Assembly (NCBI GenBank): GCA_025084515.1
Contig: JAJAGP010001693.1
Coordinates: 104,335 to 168,334, forward strand
DNA from: Ancistrus triradiatus
Lineage: Eukaryota; Chordata; Actinopteri; Siluriformes; Loricariidae
DNA length: 64,000 bases
Direction: 5' to 3'
Of the stretch, positions 11,570 to 21,704 are shown piece after piece. The notes under the pieces are model-generated. The model was given only the letters and a program-made list of their open reading frames with translations. It was not told the origin of the DNA and ran no database searches. Within the stretch, counting starts at the first letter, position 1. The number at the start of each line of letters is the position of its first letter. The position numbers and the translations under genes are program-made.

Positions 11570-13485
11570 CATAACATAAGTGCAACCACCACCATGCCTC
11601 ACTGTATACATTATGTGGTGTATTTGGCCAGTGTATTATATTTATAGGCGAATGCTGATTTTTTTTTGTCCAAAAAGTGAATCTTGGTCTCAACTGTAGT
11701 GTTAATTTTGACAGCAAATTTTGATTAAGTTTTAGTCTTAGTCTTTTGACTAAAATGTAATTTAGTTTTAGACATAATTTAGTCATCTGAATTGTTTTTA
11801 GTTTTAGTATAGTTTTAGTCGAATAATTATAATAACATTATAGTTGACAAAATCTACACTAGATTCAGTTGACTAAAATATGACATGTTGCAGTACGTAA
11901 ATGCTTTTTTTAAACATTTCCCTTGAATCATTATACGTCATTATACGCACTTAGCATAAATGAATCATCTACATGCATGCAGTGATAATAATAGTATACA
12001 TTAAAGTAGTTATAACTCAATTTCCACCAAAGAGCTGCTTCAAACTCGGTGTGGACATTCAGCAGATATTGTAGAATAAAATACAGTTGGAATGAATGAT
12101 GTATAATTAGATTTAATTAAGATATAAGCTCAGGTCTATATGCATGCACTGATGATAATAGTATACTGGAAGCGGTTACCAAAACTCAGTTTCCACCAAT
12201 CTGCTTCAACCTCTGTGTGGACACTCATGAGATATTGTAGAATAGAATAAATGATATATTATAAGCTTCACTGAACATATTAGATCAGAAGATCAGCTAT
12301 ATATGCATGCTGTATATGTATTTATTCATAATTACAGCATAAAACGGAGTTATGTTATCCGGATACTCCTTAAAGATAGTATGAACACTTTTAGGCAAAG
12401 TAAAATATATCTACGTCGCGAATCCACTTTTAATCCCTACTTTATTCGCTGAAATACTGGCTTTAAAATAATGAACTTCCGAGTGCGTTTGCAATGTACT
12501 ACCGTAATACTACTAAAATAGGAGTTCGCACCTTTTAGGTGCGTATAGCTTTGACTGCAGTTTCAGAATAACATGCTTGCAAATGTAGTTTCACGTTTGT
12601 TGTGTTTTTACCGGAAATCGTCGTCCCACACGGTTTACAAAGAGTCGTGTTTTCCTTGACATCAAATAAGAAACGTGCCAATATATATCGACTCCCCGCT
12701 TTCTTCCAAGTGTTGACATTGTCCAGCTGATTTCCTGAGAAACAGTACAGACGCTATTTGTACGATCTTCCCGGGGTCAAATCAAATGTCTGTCTTACCA
12801 CATTACTGATTGGATCGCTACCTAACTCGTCCCCCCTTTCTACATATGCTAAAGATAGATGCTAAAGATCTGATTGGATGGCGTCTCTGCCGAACATTTT
12901 CCTAGTTTATGTCGTTTTTCATTAATTTTAATTTAGTCATCCTCCCGTTTTTGTTAGAGGAAAAGTGTCATTGACGAAAACTATGACGAAAATCATTAGT
13001 CAACAAAATTAACACTGCTTACCTGACCATAAAACTTTGCCACATGGCTTCAGTAGTGCAAATGAGTCTACAAATGTTTCAGAAAAGAATTCTTTCTTGC
13101 CACAATGTAGGCCAGCTTTGTGTAAAGTTTGTGAGATTGTTGTCACACGCACAGACCAACCAACTGACCAGTCGCTGGACTCTTGGTAGCTTCCCAGATC
13201 AGTATCCTCCTGGTTTTACAGTTGGTGGTGGCACACATGTTCTACTTCTTAATAATGCTCTGTGAGTTTTACAGTTACTGTGAGAGATCATCAAAGCATC
13301 TGCAATTCTTTTGTATCCTCCTAACTTCTGCCTTTGTACAGCTTTATTCCGGAGTCTTTTTGAAAGCACCTTTCAAACTATGGGGGATTCTTGCATCATT
13401 ACTAGTAGTTGAAGCTTCAAAACAAACAGCCAGGTTTTACTCTGAAGTAATCAAAACCAGTAAACTTTTGCCAGGGGGCTAGTTA
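11570..13485 (-). mobile_element. Older Tc1-like remnant split by a hAT-like insertion
   Basis: The flanks 11570-11696 and 13018-13485 join across the inserted element into text typical of antisense Tc1 transposase genes (AATCTTGGTCTCA followed by CTGACCATAAAACTTTGCCA). The frame is fully decayed. I infer the family from word similarity only. Confidence 0.5.
11697..13017. mobile_element. hAT-like nonautonomous element with degenerate 8-bp duplication
   Basis: The ends are inverted (TAGTGTTAATTTTG at left, CAAAATTAACACTG at right). The flanking octamers are CTCAACTG and CTTACCTG, matching at six of eight bases. The 1.3 kb interior has subterminal ACTAAAA/TTTAGT motifs and an internal near-repeat (TATATGCATGCA contexts at about 12140 and 12300) but no coding capacity. 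Confidence 0.55.
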
Positions 13486-13489
13486 GCCT

Positions 13490-14685
13490 GATGTGTGATC
13501 TATAAGGTGGCTGGTAGTACCAGAGCATGTTTATAATGGTTACTATAAATAAATGCTAGTGTTGCCCGAATTCTTTTTTTTTGGCTCAGCTTCGATCTAA
13601 GGCGCACATGCTTTCATTTCAACACTGTGGAGTGGCAAGATGTCGTCACAAATGCAGGGAATTGCTATAATCCCTGTTAGCAGTCAGTTAGCATTCATAC
13701 CTCCATCACTGTAAGTCAATGGCATCATTAGGGGGTCGCCTGTGTGTTTCCTGCACATGTCAAGTGGACAACTACAATGCATTCCATATAAAAATCAGAC
13801 AATATAAACTGAAAAAGCTTTTTGTCAGTCTTTACAGCAAACCATAGAATCAGTAGGATTTACATGGCTACCTAATAGAAAACATTTGCATTGTAAAAAT
13901 CAAATATATTATCCTTGCCTGTACTGAATCGTCTTCATTCCAGGGAGGGAGCTATGTAATCAGAACCAGTAAAACTTGTGAGTAGTACTTTAATAAGAAA
14001 TTTAAGGCTACTGCATGTAGTACTGGTAACACACTGCAGAAGTATCAACAGTTCCTCTGGCAGCTATGCCATCTGCTGCTAGGTAGCACAGTAGGATATC
14101 GGGCTCACCGGAGTACTAACACCTGCCACTGATTTCCTATCTTCAATGAGCAACACTGTAGCTGATGCCTCCTTTCAGCCCATGCTTGACATTATTCTCT
14201 GACTTTCACCAGTCTTACCTTCTCACAGTTGAATCTTTTCAGTGTTTTGTTTCTGAGGCTGATTAATACTTCAGAAAGGTTGCACTTTTTGTGGGGTTTT
14301 GACTGATCAGAATTCTTGTCGAAACATTGTGCTAAAATACAAAACTTTGTCCTGGTGTAATCTTTGACGTCATCTGGTAATGGTTTGTCAGTAAATCATG
14401 TTTTGCACAAAAGAGTGGACAAATCCCAATAACTCTTGACAACAAAGTGGTGAATAGAGATTAATGAAAAACCAAACCCCATTCTTTCAAATTGAACATG
14501 GCCAATTCCCCTGTCTTTTCATTAGCGGGTTCTCCATCCAAGTTTTTGCGCATATTGAAATTGTGCAAAGTGTGTTTGTTTGTTTATTTTTTATTTTTTA
14601 AGATTGCTATCAGCATCAATGGCCATTTCAGTAATACATACAAGGTTACATCAAGACTAGTAATATATACACTCAATTCAATGCC
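13490..14685. other. Intergenic, nothing recognised
   Basis: No gene or clear repeat. AT-rich with ordinary composition. Confidence 0.4.
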
Positions 14686-14689
14686 AATT

Positions 14690-14888
14690 TAGTCTATTCA
14701 AGTAATCTAACACACATGTCTTTGGACTGTGGGAGGAAACCGGAGTATCCAGAGTAAACCCACATGGACAAGGGAAGGACATGCAGACTCCACACAGAAA
14801 GAACCCAGGCCATGCCACCCTGGGATTGAACCCAGGACCTACGTGCTGTGAGGAGGCAGTGCTATTCACCGAGCCACCATGCCGCCCC
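14690..14888 (-). mobile_element. DANA/Mermaid-like tRNA-derived SINE, copy 1
   Basis: Read on the minus strand it starts GGGGCGGCATGGTGGCTCGG (tRNA-like head) and holds a B-box-like GGGTTCAATCCCAGG. It continues TGTGTGGAGTCTGCATGTCC and CCGGTTTCCTCCCACAGTCC, the diagnostic body of this fish SINE type. Related copies are at 19656-20005 and 59536-59898. Confidence 0.85.
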
Positions 14889-15259
14889 ACTGGTGCAAAG
14901 AAAAACCTGAATGGAAACAGTCCAAAATTTGAAAAAATACCCAAATATCACAAAAAGAGTTTTACGCTAAGACGAGGTAGAAAAGTTCATTTTAAGACAA
15001 GGGTTTTTTGAATAAATGGTGATGTATGATGACAGATCAAGTCACATGATTTTGTTCCACCTGGTCAGACCAGAAACAGAACAAAATCGGTTTAGTTACA
15101 TTTAGATAGGATGTAGTCGACCCGACTGAATGTAAATGTTATCTCTTAAGATTATAATGCACCCGATTACGTGGATAAGTGAATGAATGAATGAACAGGA
15201 GGAATTTGTTACTGCCAGTGGACTTCTACAGCAGAGTGAATCCACATGGAGAAATAAAC

Positions 15260-15385
15260 TGAACTTGTGGGGCTACTGGTGTAGTGGCAAGGAGATGATC
15301 CCCATCCAAACTCCCCTCCCTCAGACACGGTCAATTATGTCTATTGTCTGGATAGGCCAGAGACACCAGAAACGTGGGTATGTAT
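15260..15385 (+). repeat. Fragment of a dispersed repeat (GATGATCCCC...CTCCCTCAGACAC)
   Basis: The words TGATCCCCATC and CTCCCTCAGACACGG recur, diverged, near 37735-37925, 43047-43245 and 50390-50580. This marks an old SINE-like family of about 200 bases. Class unknown. Confidence 0.5.
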
Positions 15386-15389
15386 TGTA

Positions 15390-16890
15390 GCTTATACTGC
15401 TGCACCACTCTAGTTTCATCAGTTCATTTGTAATGCATAACCTCTGGTAAACAGCAACAACTCACAAATCCAAATGTATGCAAGTGATGTTTCTGACTGA
15501 AAGGTCATATTCTGTTTCCTCTTTAAAGTCAAACTTTTATATAACACCAGTAAAGGCAGGTAAAACCCAAAGATGTATGCTGAAGCTGCAGTTGATTCCT
15601 TTTCTTTTGTTTTTCAGACACAATTCTATCCAAATCGAAGCTTTACTAGCCCATGGTTAATTTGGATGCTGCTCTGTGTTACTGGTAGAAATTTATGCAC
15701 ACTTTGCTGTGGGCCAGGCAGCATAGCCAATTCAATTTTGCTTTGTTTTCAGGGCACAGCCCATGGCTAATGAGCCACTTTGTCTTACCTGGCACGACCT
15801 GAGCTTGTCCGGCTGTTTTCTGATCAGCTGTTTCCTTGCAGTGAAATACATGAGGTCATTCCGTTTTGGAGAATTCATTTGGATTTGAGTCTTTAGTTCC
15901 TTTTGGAGTCTGATAATCTTTTTTTAAATAAGACTATTTTTTTTTTAATTCAATTTATGCTTGCTGGGTTAAGATCATGCTGTGCTAAGATTGTCTCTTT
16001 GAGTGTACTGGAGTAATTACAGTATTAAGCAGGCTTAAGAGGGGCGCGTAAAATAAAGAATTGGTTTTATTGATATCAATCACATTGCAGATACAACACA
16101 TAGGCAAGCGCAACAGTTTTGAATGCCACCATCAATCTCTTCTAAACTACGAAGACAGTTGATATGTAAAGTCAATTCTGGAATACAATCAACGTATAGA
16201 CTGCTATCTCATAAATACATTTTCAATACATTCTATTATAATATTTCTGCTGACATAGAGATATGGTTTTGATAGTTTCTTTTTTCTTTTTTTTTTAAAC
16301 AATTCGAACTACCAATTAATAACTTTAAATTCTATGATCACAAAAATGTCAGATGTACAGTTAATGTGAACCCAAACTAGACAAAAAAAAAAACGAAACA
16401 CAGCAATTAACACACATCCGTTGCTAAACTACTCTCTGTTTCATATACAAGTGCCATATTACTGAGAAATACAAACATCCAATGAAACTCAGTACTATCA
16501 AATGTCCATGCAAAAACTCAGAGAAACTCAAAACGCGACATACAGTCACAACAACGCTTGTTTTCCACTTTTCCACAGGGTACCTCCAACAGTCAGTGCC
16601 TTCAGATCTTTAGTTGGTGTTAAACGGTTATTGATTGCTCTCGATACAAAGGAGATGATTGTGTAAATATATGGTAGCGTCTTCCTCTCTGCACCATATT
16701 TCCCTTCTTTCTGCTGACAGAATGGTTTATTTTAGATTCATAGACAAAGCTGTACAAGAACTCTGTGATACAAAATTCAGAACACAATTCATTTAAAGAA
16801 AAAGTGACCTCAATGTCTATATCTTAAAAAAGAAAGGCATAACCTTTTTGGCAGCTGTTGTATATTGTTGCCTGATATTACTTTGAATCT
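15390..16890. other. Intergenic, nothing recognised
   Basis: No gene or clear repeat family. Short open frames at 15478-15770 look like chance. Confidence 0.4.
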
Positions 16891-17437
16891 ACACCGCTCA
16901 GCCAAAACATTATAACCACACATAGCATGTAACTAATACACCCGTATAGACTCTAGACCAAATGACAAATGCTGATTATCTCCTTAGCAGCACGACCTAA
17001 ACTCTGGAGTATATTAGTCTGTAAGTGAACAGTGGGTCTCTTCGGTATGTTGTATAAGGGAGAAATAGAAATGTTCAGGAGTAAAGATCAGGGGCCGTAT
17101 TCATAAAAAGTGCTAAGAGTAGCTCCTAGTGATACAATTCTAAGAAAGATCTTACAATTATGGGCCTTCTTTAAGTTAGGAGTAGATCCTAACAAAGATA
17201 AAAATAATTCATAAAGCCTATTAACCATTAAAAGAGGTGAAAAAAAGGTGAAAAACTGTTAGGAGTAGGGAGAAGGTCTTTAAGGAGGCTTAGGAGTTTT
17301 CTTAAGCAGAGGAGAAAAATCAAGAAAGATGACGAGACAGAAGAAAGAGTGAAGTTAATTACACATTACTGACTAGATCATGCAGGAATAATGTTTGTGG
17401 TTGACCTTATTAGAAATGTGCTCAAATCTCCTACATA

Positions 17438-19013
17438 CAGTGGTGCTTGAAAATTTATGAACCCTTTATAATTTTCTACATTTCTGCATAAATATGACCT
17501 AAAACATCACCAGATTTTCACACAAGTGCTAAAAGTAGATAAAGAGAACCCAGTTAAACAAATGAGACAAAAATATTATACTTGGTCATTTACTTATGGA
17601 GGAATATGATCCAATATTACATATTAGTGAGTGGCAAAAGTATGTGAACCTCTGCTTTCAGTATCTGGTGTGACCCCCCTGTGCAGCAATAACTGCAACT
17701 AAACATTTCCTGTAACTGTTGATCAGTCCTGCACACCGGCTTGGAGGAATTTTAGCCCATTCCTCCGTACAGAACAGCTTCAGCTCTGGGATGTTGGTGG
17801 GTTTCCTCACATTAACTGCTCACTCCAGGTCCTTCCACAAGATTTCAATTGGATTAAGGTCAGGACTTTATTCTTCTTTAACCATTCTTTGGTAGAACGA
17901 CTTGTGTGCTTAGGGTCGTTGTCTTGCTGCATGATCCACCTTCTTTAGAAATTCAGTTCATGGACAGAGGTCCTGATATTTTCCTTTAGAATTCTCTGAT
18001 ATAATTCAGAATTCATTGTTCCATCAATGACGGCAAGCTGTCCTGGGCCAGATGCAGCAAAACAGAACCAAACCATTATACTACCACCATGTTTCACAGA
18101 TGGGATAAGGTTCCTATGCTGGAATGCTGTGTTTTCCTTTCTCCAGACATAACGCTTTTCTTTTATACCAAAAAGTTCTATTTTGGTCTCATCCGTCCAC
18201 AAAACATTCTTCCAGTAGCCTTCTGGCTTGTCCACGTGATCTTTAGCAAACTGCAGACGAGCAGCAATGTTCTTTTTGGAGAGCAGTGGCTTTCTCCTTG
18301 CAACCCTGCCATGCACACCATTGTTGTTCAGTGTTCTTCTGATGGTGGACTCATGAACATTAACATTAGCCAATGTGAGAGAGGCCTTCATTTGCTTAGA
18401 AGTCACAATGGGGTCCTTTGTGACCTCACCAGCTATCACACGCCTTGCTCTTGGAGTGATCCTTGTTGGTCGACCACTCCTGGGGAGGGTAACAATGGTC
18501 TTGAATTTCTCCATTTGTACACAATCTGTCTGACTGTGGATTGGTGGAGCCCAAACTCTTTAGACATGGTTTTGTAACCTTTTCCAGCCTGATGAGCATC
18601 AACAACTCTTTTTCTGAGCTCCTCAGAAATCTCCTTTGCTCGTGCCATGATACACTTCCACAAACGTGTTGTGAAGAGCAGACTCTGATAGATCCCTGTT
18701 CTTTAAATAACACAGGGTGCCCACTCACACCTGATTGTCATCCCATTGACTGAAAACACCTGACTCTAATTTCACCTTCAAATTAACTGCTAATCCTAGA
18801 GGTTCACATACTTTTGCCACTCACTAATATGCAATAGTGGATTATTTTCCTCAATAAATAAATCACAAAGTATAATATTTTTGTCTCATTTGTTTAACTG
18901 GGTTCTCTTTATCTACTTTTAGGACTTGTGTGAAAATCCGATGATGTTGTAGGTCATATTTAAACAAAAATATAGAAAATTCTAAAGGGTTCACAAACTT
19001 ACAAGCACCACTG
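17438..19013 (-). mobile_element. Tc1-like transposon, nearly full length (1576 bp)
   Basis: Bounded by CAGTGGTGCTTG and CAAGCACCACTG with TA at both sides (17436-17437 and 19014-19015). The subterminal inverted segment AGTAGATAAAGAGAACCCAG recurs as CTGGGTTCTCTTTATCTACT. It is the best preserved transposon in the window and the innermost, youngest layer of the nest. Confidence 0.93.
17870..18650 (-). pseudogene. Tc1 transposase, broken by stop and frameshifts
   Basis: The helix-turn-helix part (MARAKEISEELRKRVVDAHQ, then GLHQSTVRQIVYKW) lies at 18436-18648. The linker and catalytic part (LPRSGRPTRITPRAR, WTDETKIELFG, HGGSIMVWFCFAASGPGQL) lie at 17945-18514 in another frame. An in-frame TAA after HELNF at about 17945 precedes MQQDNDPKHTS, which holds the second catalytic Asp. 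A further shift follows near 17870. Enzyme function is lost, but domain order is that of a standard ~340-residue Tc1 transposase. Confidence 0.9.
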
Positions 19014-19655
19014 TATGAACCAACCGCACCAGTTAAATACATTAGACATGGCAACGATCTTACCTGAATAGAGCGGTGCCGCATTTTCTCCAGTTCATAG
19101 GCTATCCAACAGATTACGTAGGCTACAAAGCATTGTAAATACACTGTCAAAAAATAAAGACAAAGTCTTATAATAGACTATACAGTATTTCCCAAGAGTG
19201 CGTTTCTGTGATGGTGTTCGAATGACAGAGTGAGTGAAAAACAGTGACGGGACTGACAGCCAATCACAGTCTTAAAAAAAATGCATCATATCTAGCAACC
19301 GGGTCAGTCCAGACTCCTCATTGAGATAAAAGTTTTTGGGTTCTCCTTGCTCAGAATTGCTCTCAGACTGCTTCTGAATCAGTCTCAAGTTAAAACTCCT
19401 AGTGAGGAGTATTTAAGCCAACTTAGGAGCTCTCTAACAGAATTTTTAGAATCTTTATGAATACGGCCCCTGAGCAACTTAAACAATCACCAAACCAGAT
19501 GACTGAGCGTCGGCGCGTCTCCTTAACAACAAGGCTTGTTGGGGGTGGATACCTACCAACAGCTGTCTGAAGAGGGACAAACAACAGGGTTGGCAACCAA
19601 GGCTCATCGTCGCTTGAGAGCAACAAATACTCCCCTCCGTGGTCCGATTGGAGAG

Positions 19656-20005
19656 AAGAATTCACATTCCTTCATTCACTTTCTTATCAGCTTAATCCTG
19701 AACAGGGTCGCAGGAGAGCTGGTGCCTAGGCAGCAGCACAGTGTGCAAGGCAGGAACACCCCTGGACAGGGCGCCAATTCATCGTAGGGCACATACACTC
19801 ACACACTAGGGCCACTTTAGCATAACCAATTAACCATTAAATGATGTCTTTCGACTGTGGGAGGAAACCAGAGTACCCAGAGTAAACCCACGTGGACACG
19901 AGGAGGACATGAACCAACACGGAGACGACCAGATCGATCCACCTGAGATTGAACCCAGGACCTTCTCACTGTGAGGTGACAGTGCTACCCACCAAGCCAC
20001 CCAGA
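19656..20005 (-). mobile_element. DANA/Mermaid-like SINE, copy 2, with long tail
   Basis: On the minus strand it has GGGTTCAATCTCAGG (B-box-like), GTGGGTTTACTCTGGGTACT and GGTTTCCTCCCACAGTC. The tail segment includes CTTTCTTATCAGCTTAATCC. It matches 59536-59898 over its whole length. Confidence 0.85.
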
Positions 20006-20269
20006 GAAATGTTTAATTCTGGGTACAGGAGGAATATAGGTACTTTTGGTCCAGAAGAACCTTTCATAGTTCTTTCACGAGTTCTCCCCACAGGAACTGA
20101 AAATGACTGTAGTTCTTAGAATGCTCTGTACAGGGACTTTGTAGCCCCTACTTCAAGGTAGGGGTCTTTCCTCAGTGCATAGGAACCCTGAGTGATGTAG
20201 ATTTGCAGGAATGGTCCAAATGCAAAAGCAATGTTAAGGGCAATCGCCATTTTTAAATATACAGTGCAT

Positions 20270-20391
20270 ATAATGCCTATAGTGTGGATGTTCTGGGGGT
20301 CTGAAACAGATTAATTCAACATACTTTTTCAGTTCTCGGCAAGCTTCCTGGAATGAATTAATGACGAGAACCGAGGTATCACTGTACTTAT
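20270..20391. repeat. Tigger-like terminal fragment
   Basis: GTTCTGGGGGTCTGAAACAG, ATGACGAGAACCGAGGTATC and ACTGTA match the right ends of the copies at 21968-22719 and 38284-39141. Only one end is present. Confidence 0.7.
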
Positions 20392-20937
20392 ACATGGGTA
20401 GCCATATAAACAACAGAACGTCATGCTAAAAATTTTTTAAGAAAACAAATGGTCAGTGATGTCCAGGCTTTACTATGCCTATATGCAACAGAGGAGGTCC
20501 AGCATGATTTTGAGTAATCTAAATTTGCATGGATTATGTCACAAAAGCATCACAAAGCGCTCTGACTGCAAACCAAAAAAGGCCCTGGAACAAATGTAGT
20601 TCCTCCCCCAAAGTAGTCCCTAGGATTTTTTGCTGTGAAAGTCACAGTGGAGCACCCTCTGCTGTGTAAAGGGGTGGCCTAGTCGCAGACCAGTCAGAGT
20701 GGTCTGACGAGTCCTGTCTTCTTTTTCATCATGTTTATCTGGAGATGCATTGAGATTTGGAGCATGCATTGAGGGCAGAAGAAAAGATGGTGGAGGAAGT
20801 GTGATGATCTGCTGGTAACATTCTGCTGGGAAACCCCGGGTCTGGGCATTCATTTAGACATTAATTTGATGTGTAACGCCTATTTAAACATAGTTAAGGA
20901 CCAGGCGGTTGTAATGTTTTGGCTGATCGGTGCGTTT

Positions 20938-21035
20938 TGACGTCTTCTTTAATTGAACAGTCACTGGTTATTATTCTATTCCATAAGATCTACATCTCAC
21001 ATGGATCAAGAATGGCACACTGTCAGGATGTACAG
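20938..21035 (-). other. Short unique 3'UTR segment of olfm1 with ATTAAA poly(A) signal
   Basis: About 100 bases of single-copy DNA lie between the olfm1 stop and the end of a transposon at 20937. On the minus strand an ATTAAA hexamer occurs at 20954-20949. It could be the cleavage signal of a very short 3'UTR, or the UTR may run on into the transposon. Transcript data are not available here. Confidence 0.45.
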
Positions 21036-21704
21036 CTACTCAGAGCGGATAAGGTGGAACAGGGTTACGTTGTATAGAACCTGATGTCCATTGTTCCAAG
21101 CATACAGTGCTCTGTCCTTGGGATTGTAGTCCAACATGGATATGTGGGAGTACTTATTCTGGAAGGGGATGTCGATGTACTCGTAGGTGGACGAGTTGGT
21201 GTGGAAGGCATAGTAGACCTTTGTTCCTCCAGAGTAGCCGTTTGTAACATAGAGAGTTCCACAGATCATAAACGCCTCCCCGGCGCTCCTTTTTGGATGG
21301 TTGGTGGTCCAACTCTTGACCACCTGCAGCGTTGCTGGGTTGAGCTTGCTGATTACGATGTTCCCTGCATTCTGATTCGTGGCATACACCGCCCAAAGTC
21401 CTCCCTCGTCCACCATCAGATCGATATCAGAGTGGCCACCCCATGAGTAGTGGTAGCGGTTGTTGAAACCGGCGTAGTCCAGCTGGCTGGACTTGCTGAT
21501 GGTGGCAGTCTTGAAATCGAACTTGATGATGGTGTGGCTCTGGAACTTGTTGAAGTAAATGGAGCCATTGTAGACCACCTGACCTGTGCCCGACCAAGGG
21601 TGAGGGAGGCGGTGTGAGGTGAAGTTATCGGAGTTCATGAAGTCTAACATGGACGGGTACTCGCGCACAAAGCGGTTGTTGTGGTAGCCATCCATGTAAT
21701 ACAC
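21036..21704 (-). CDS. olfm1: olfm1 exon 6 (olfactomedin beta-propeller and stop)
   Basis: Terminal coding exon, 222 residues (262-483) plus TAG at 21038-21036, from VYYMDGYHNN to YNVTLFHLIRSE. It carries most of the five-bladed olfactomedin propeller. Asp356 (GHSDIDLMVDE) and Asp453 (SMLDYNP) are at the positions known as calcium ligands in noelin structures. Cys409 (FMICGTLYV) pairs with Cys227. Sequons lie at Asn288, 307, 431 and 473. The acceptor TTCAG precedes GTG at 21704. Human OLFM1 continues RSDEL at the end; here the codons read CGC TCT GAG TAG, so the last two residues are lost. Confidence 0.96.
   Translation of the reverse strand: MYYMDGYHNNRFVREYPSMLDFMNSDNFTSHRLPHPWSGTGQVVYNGSIYFNKFQSHTIIKFDFKTATISKSSQLDYAGFNNRYHYSWGGHSDIDLMVDEGGLWAVYATNQNAGNIVISKLNPATLQVVKSWTTNHPKRSAGEAFMICGTLYVTNGYSGGTKVYYAFHTNSSTYEYIDIPFQNKYSHISMLDYNPKDRALYAWNNGHQVLYNVTLFHLIRSE

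Larger units (their letters stand above)
17092..19468. mobile_element. Middle element of the nest, Harbinger-like ends
   Basis: The ends are inverted: GGGGCCGTATTCATAAA at left and TTTATGAATACGGCCCC at right. Flanking sequences on both sides contain CTAAG/CTTAGGAG-type words as subterminal repeats. The GGGCC start suggests PIF/Harbinger, but no clean 3-bp target duplication is visible. Its middle is occupied by a Tc1 element. Confidence 0.6.
16891..20937 (-). mobile_element. Outer Tc1/mariner-related element of a three-level nest
   Basis: The left end CACCGCTCAGCCAAAACATT is matched inverted at the right end (AATGTTTTGGCTGATCGGTG). Residual sequence near 20600-20860 (GATCTGCTGGTAACATTCTG, CTGGGAAACCCCGGGTCTGG) is typical of a decayed transposase region of a common fish Tc1/mariner group. 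Two younger elements and one SINE have inserted between the ends. The right end lies about 100 bases from the olfm1 stop codon. Confidence 0.6.

Noticed and set aside
18089..18577. 162-codon plus-strand frame
   Set aside because: Antisense shadow of the Tc1 transposase pseudogene.
21084..21446. 120-codon plus-strand frame opposite olfm1 exon 6
   Set aside because: Antisense shadow of a strongly conserved coding exon.
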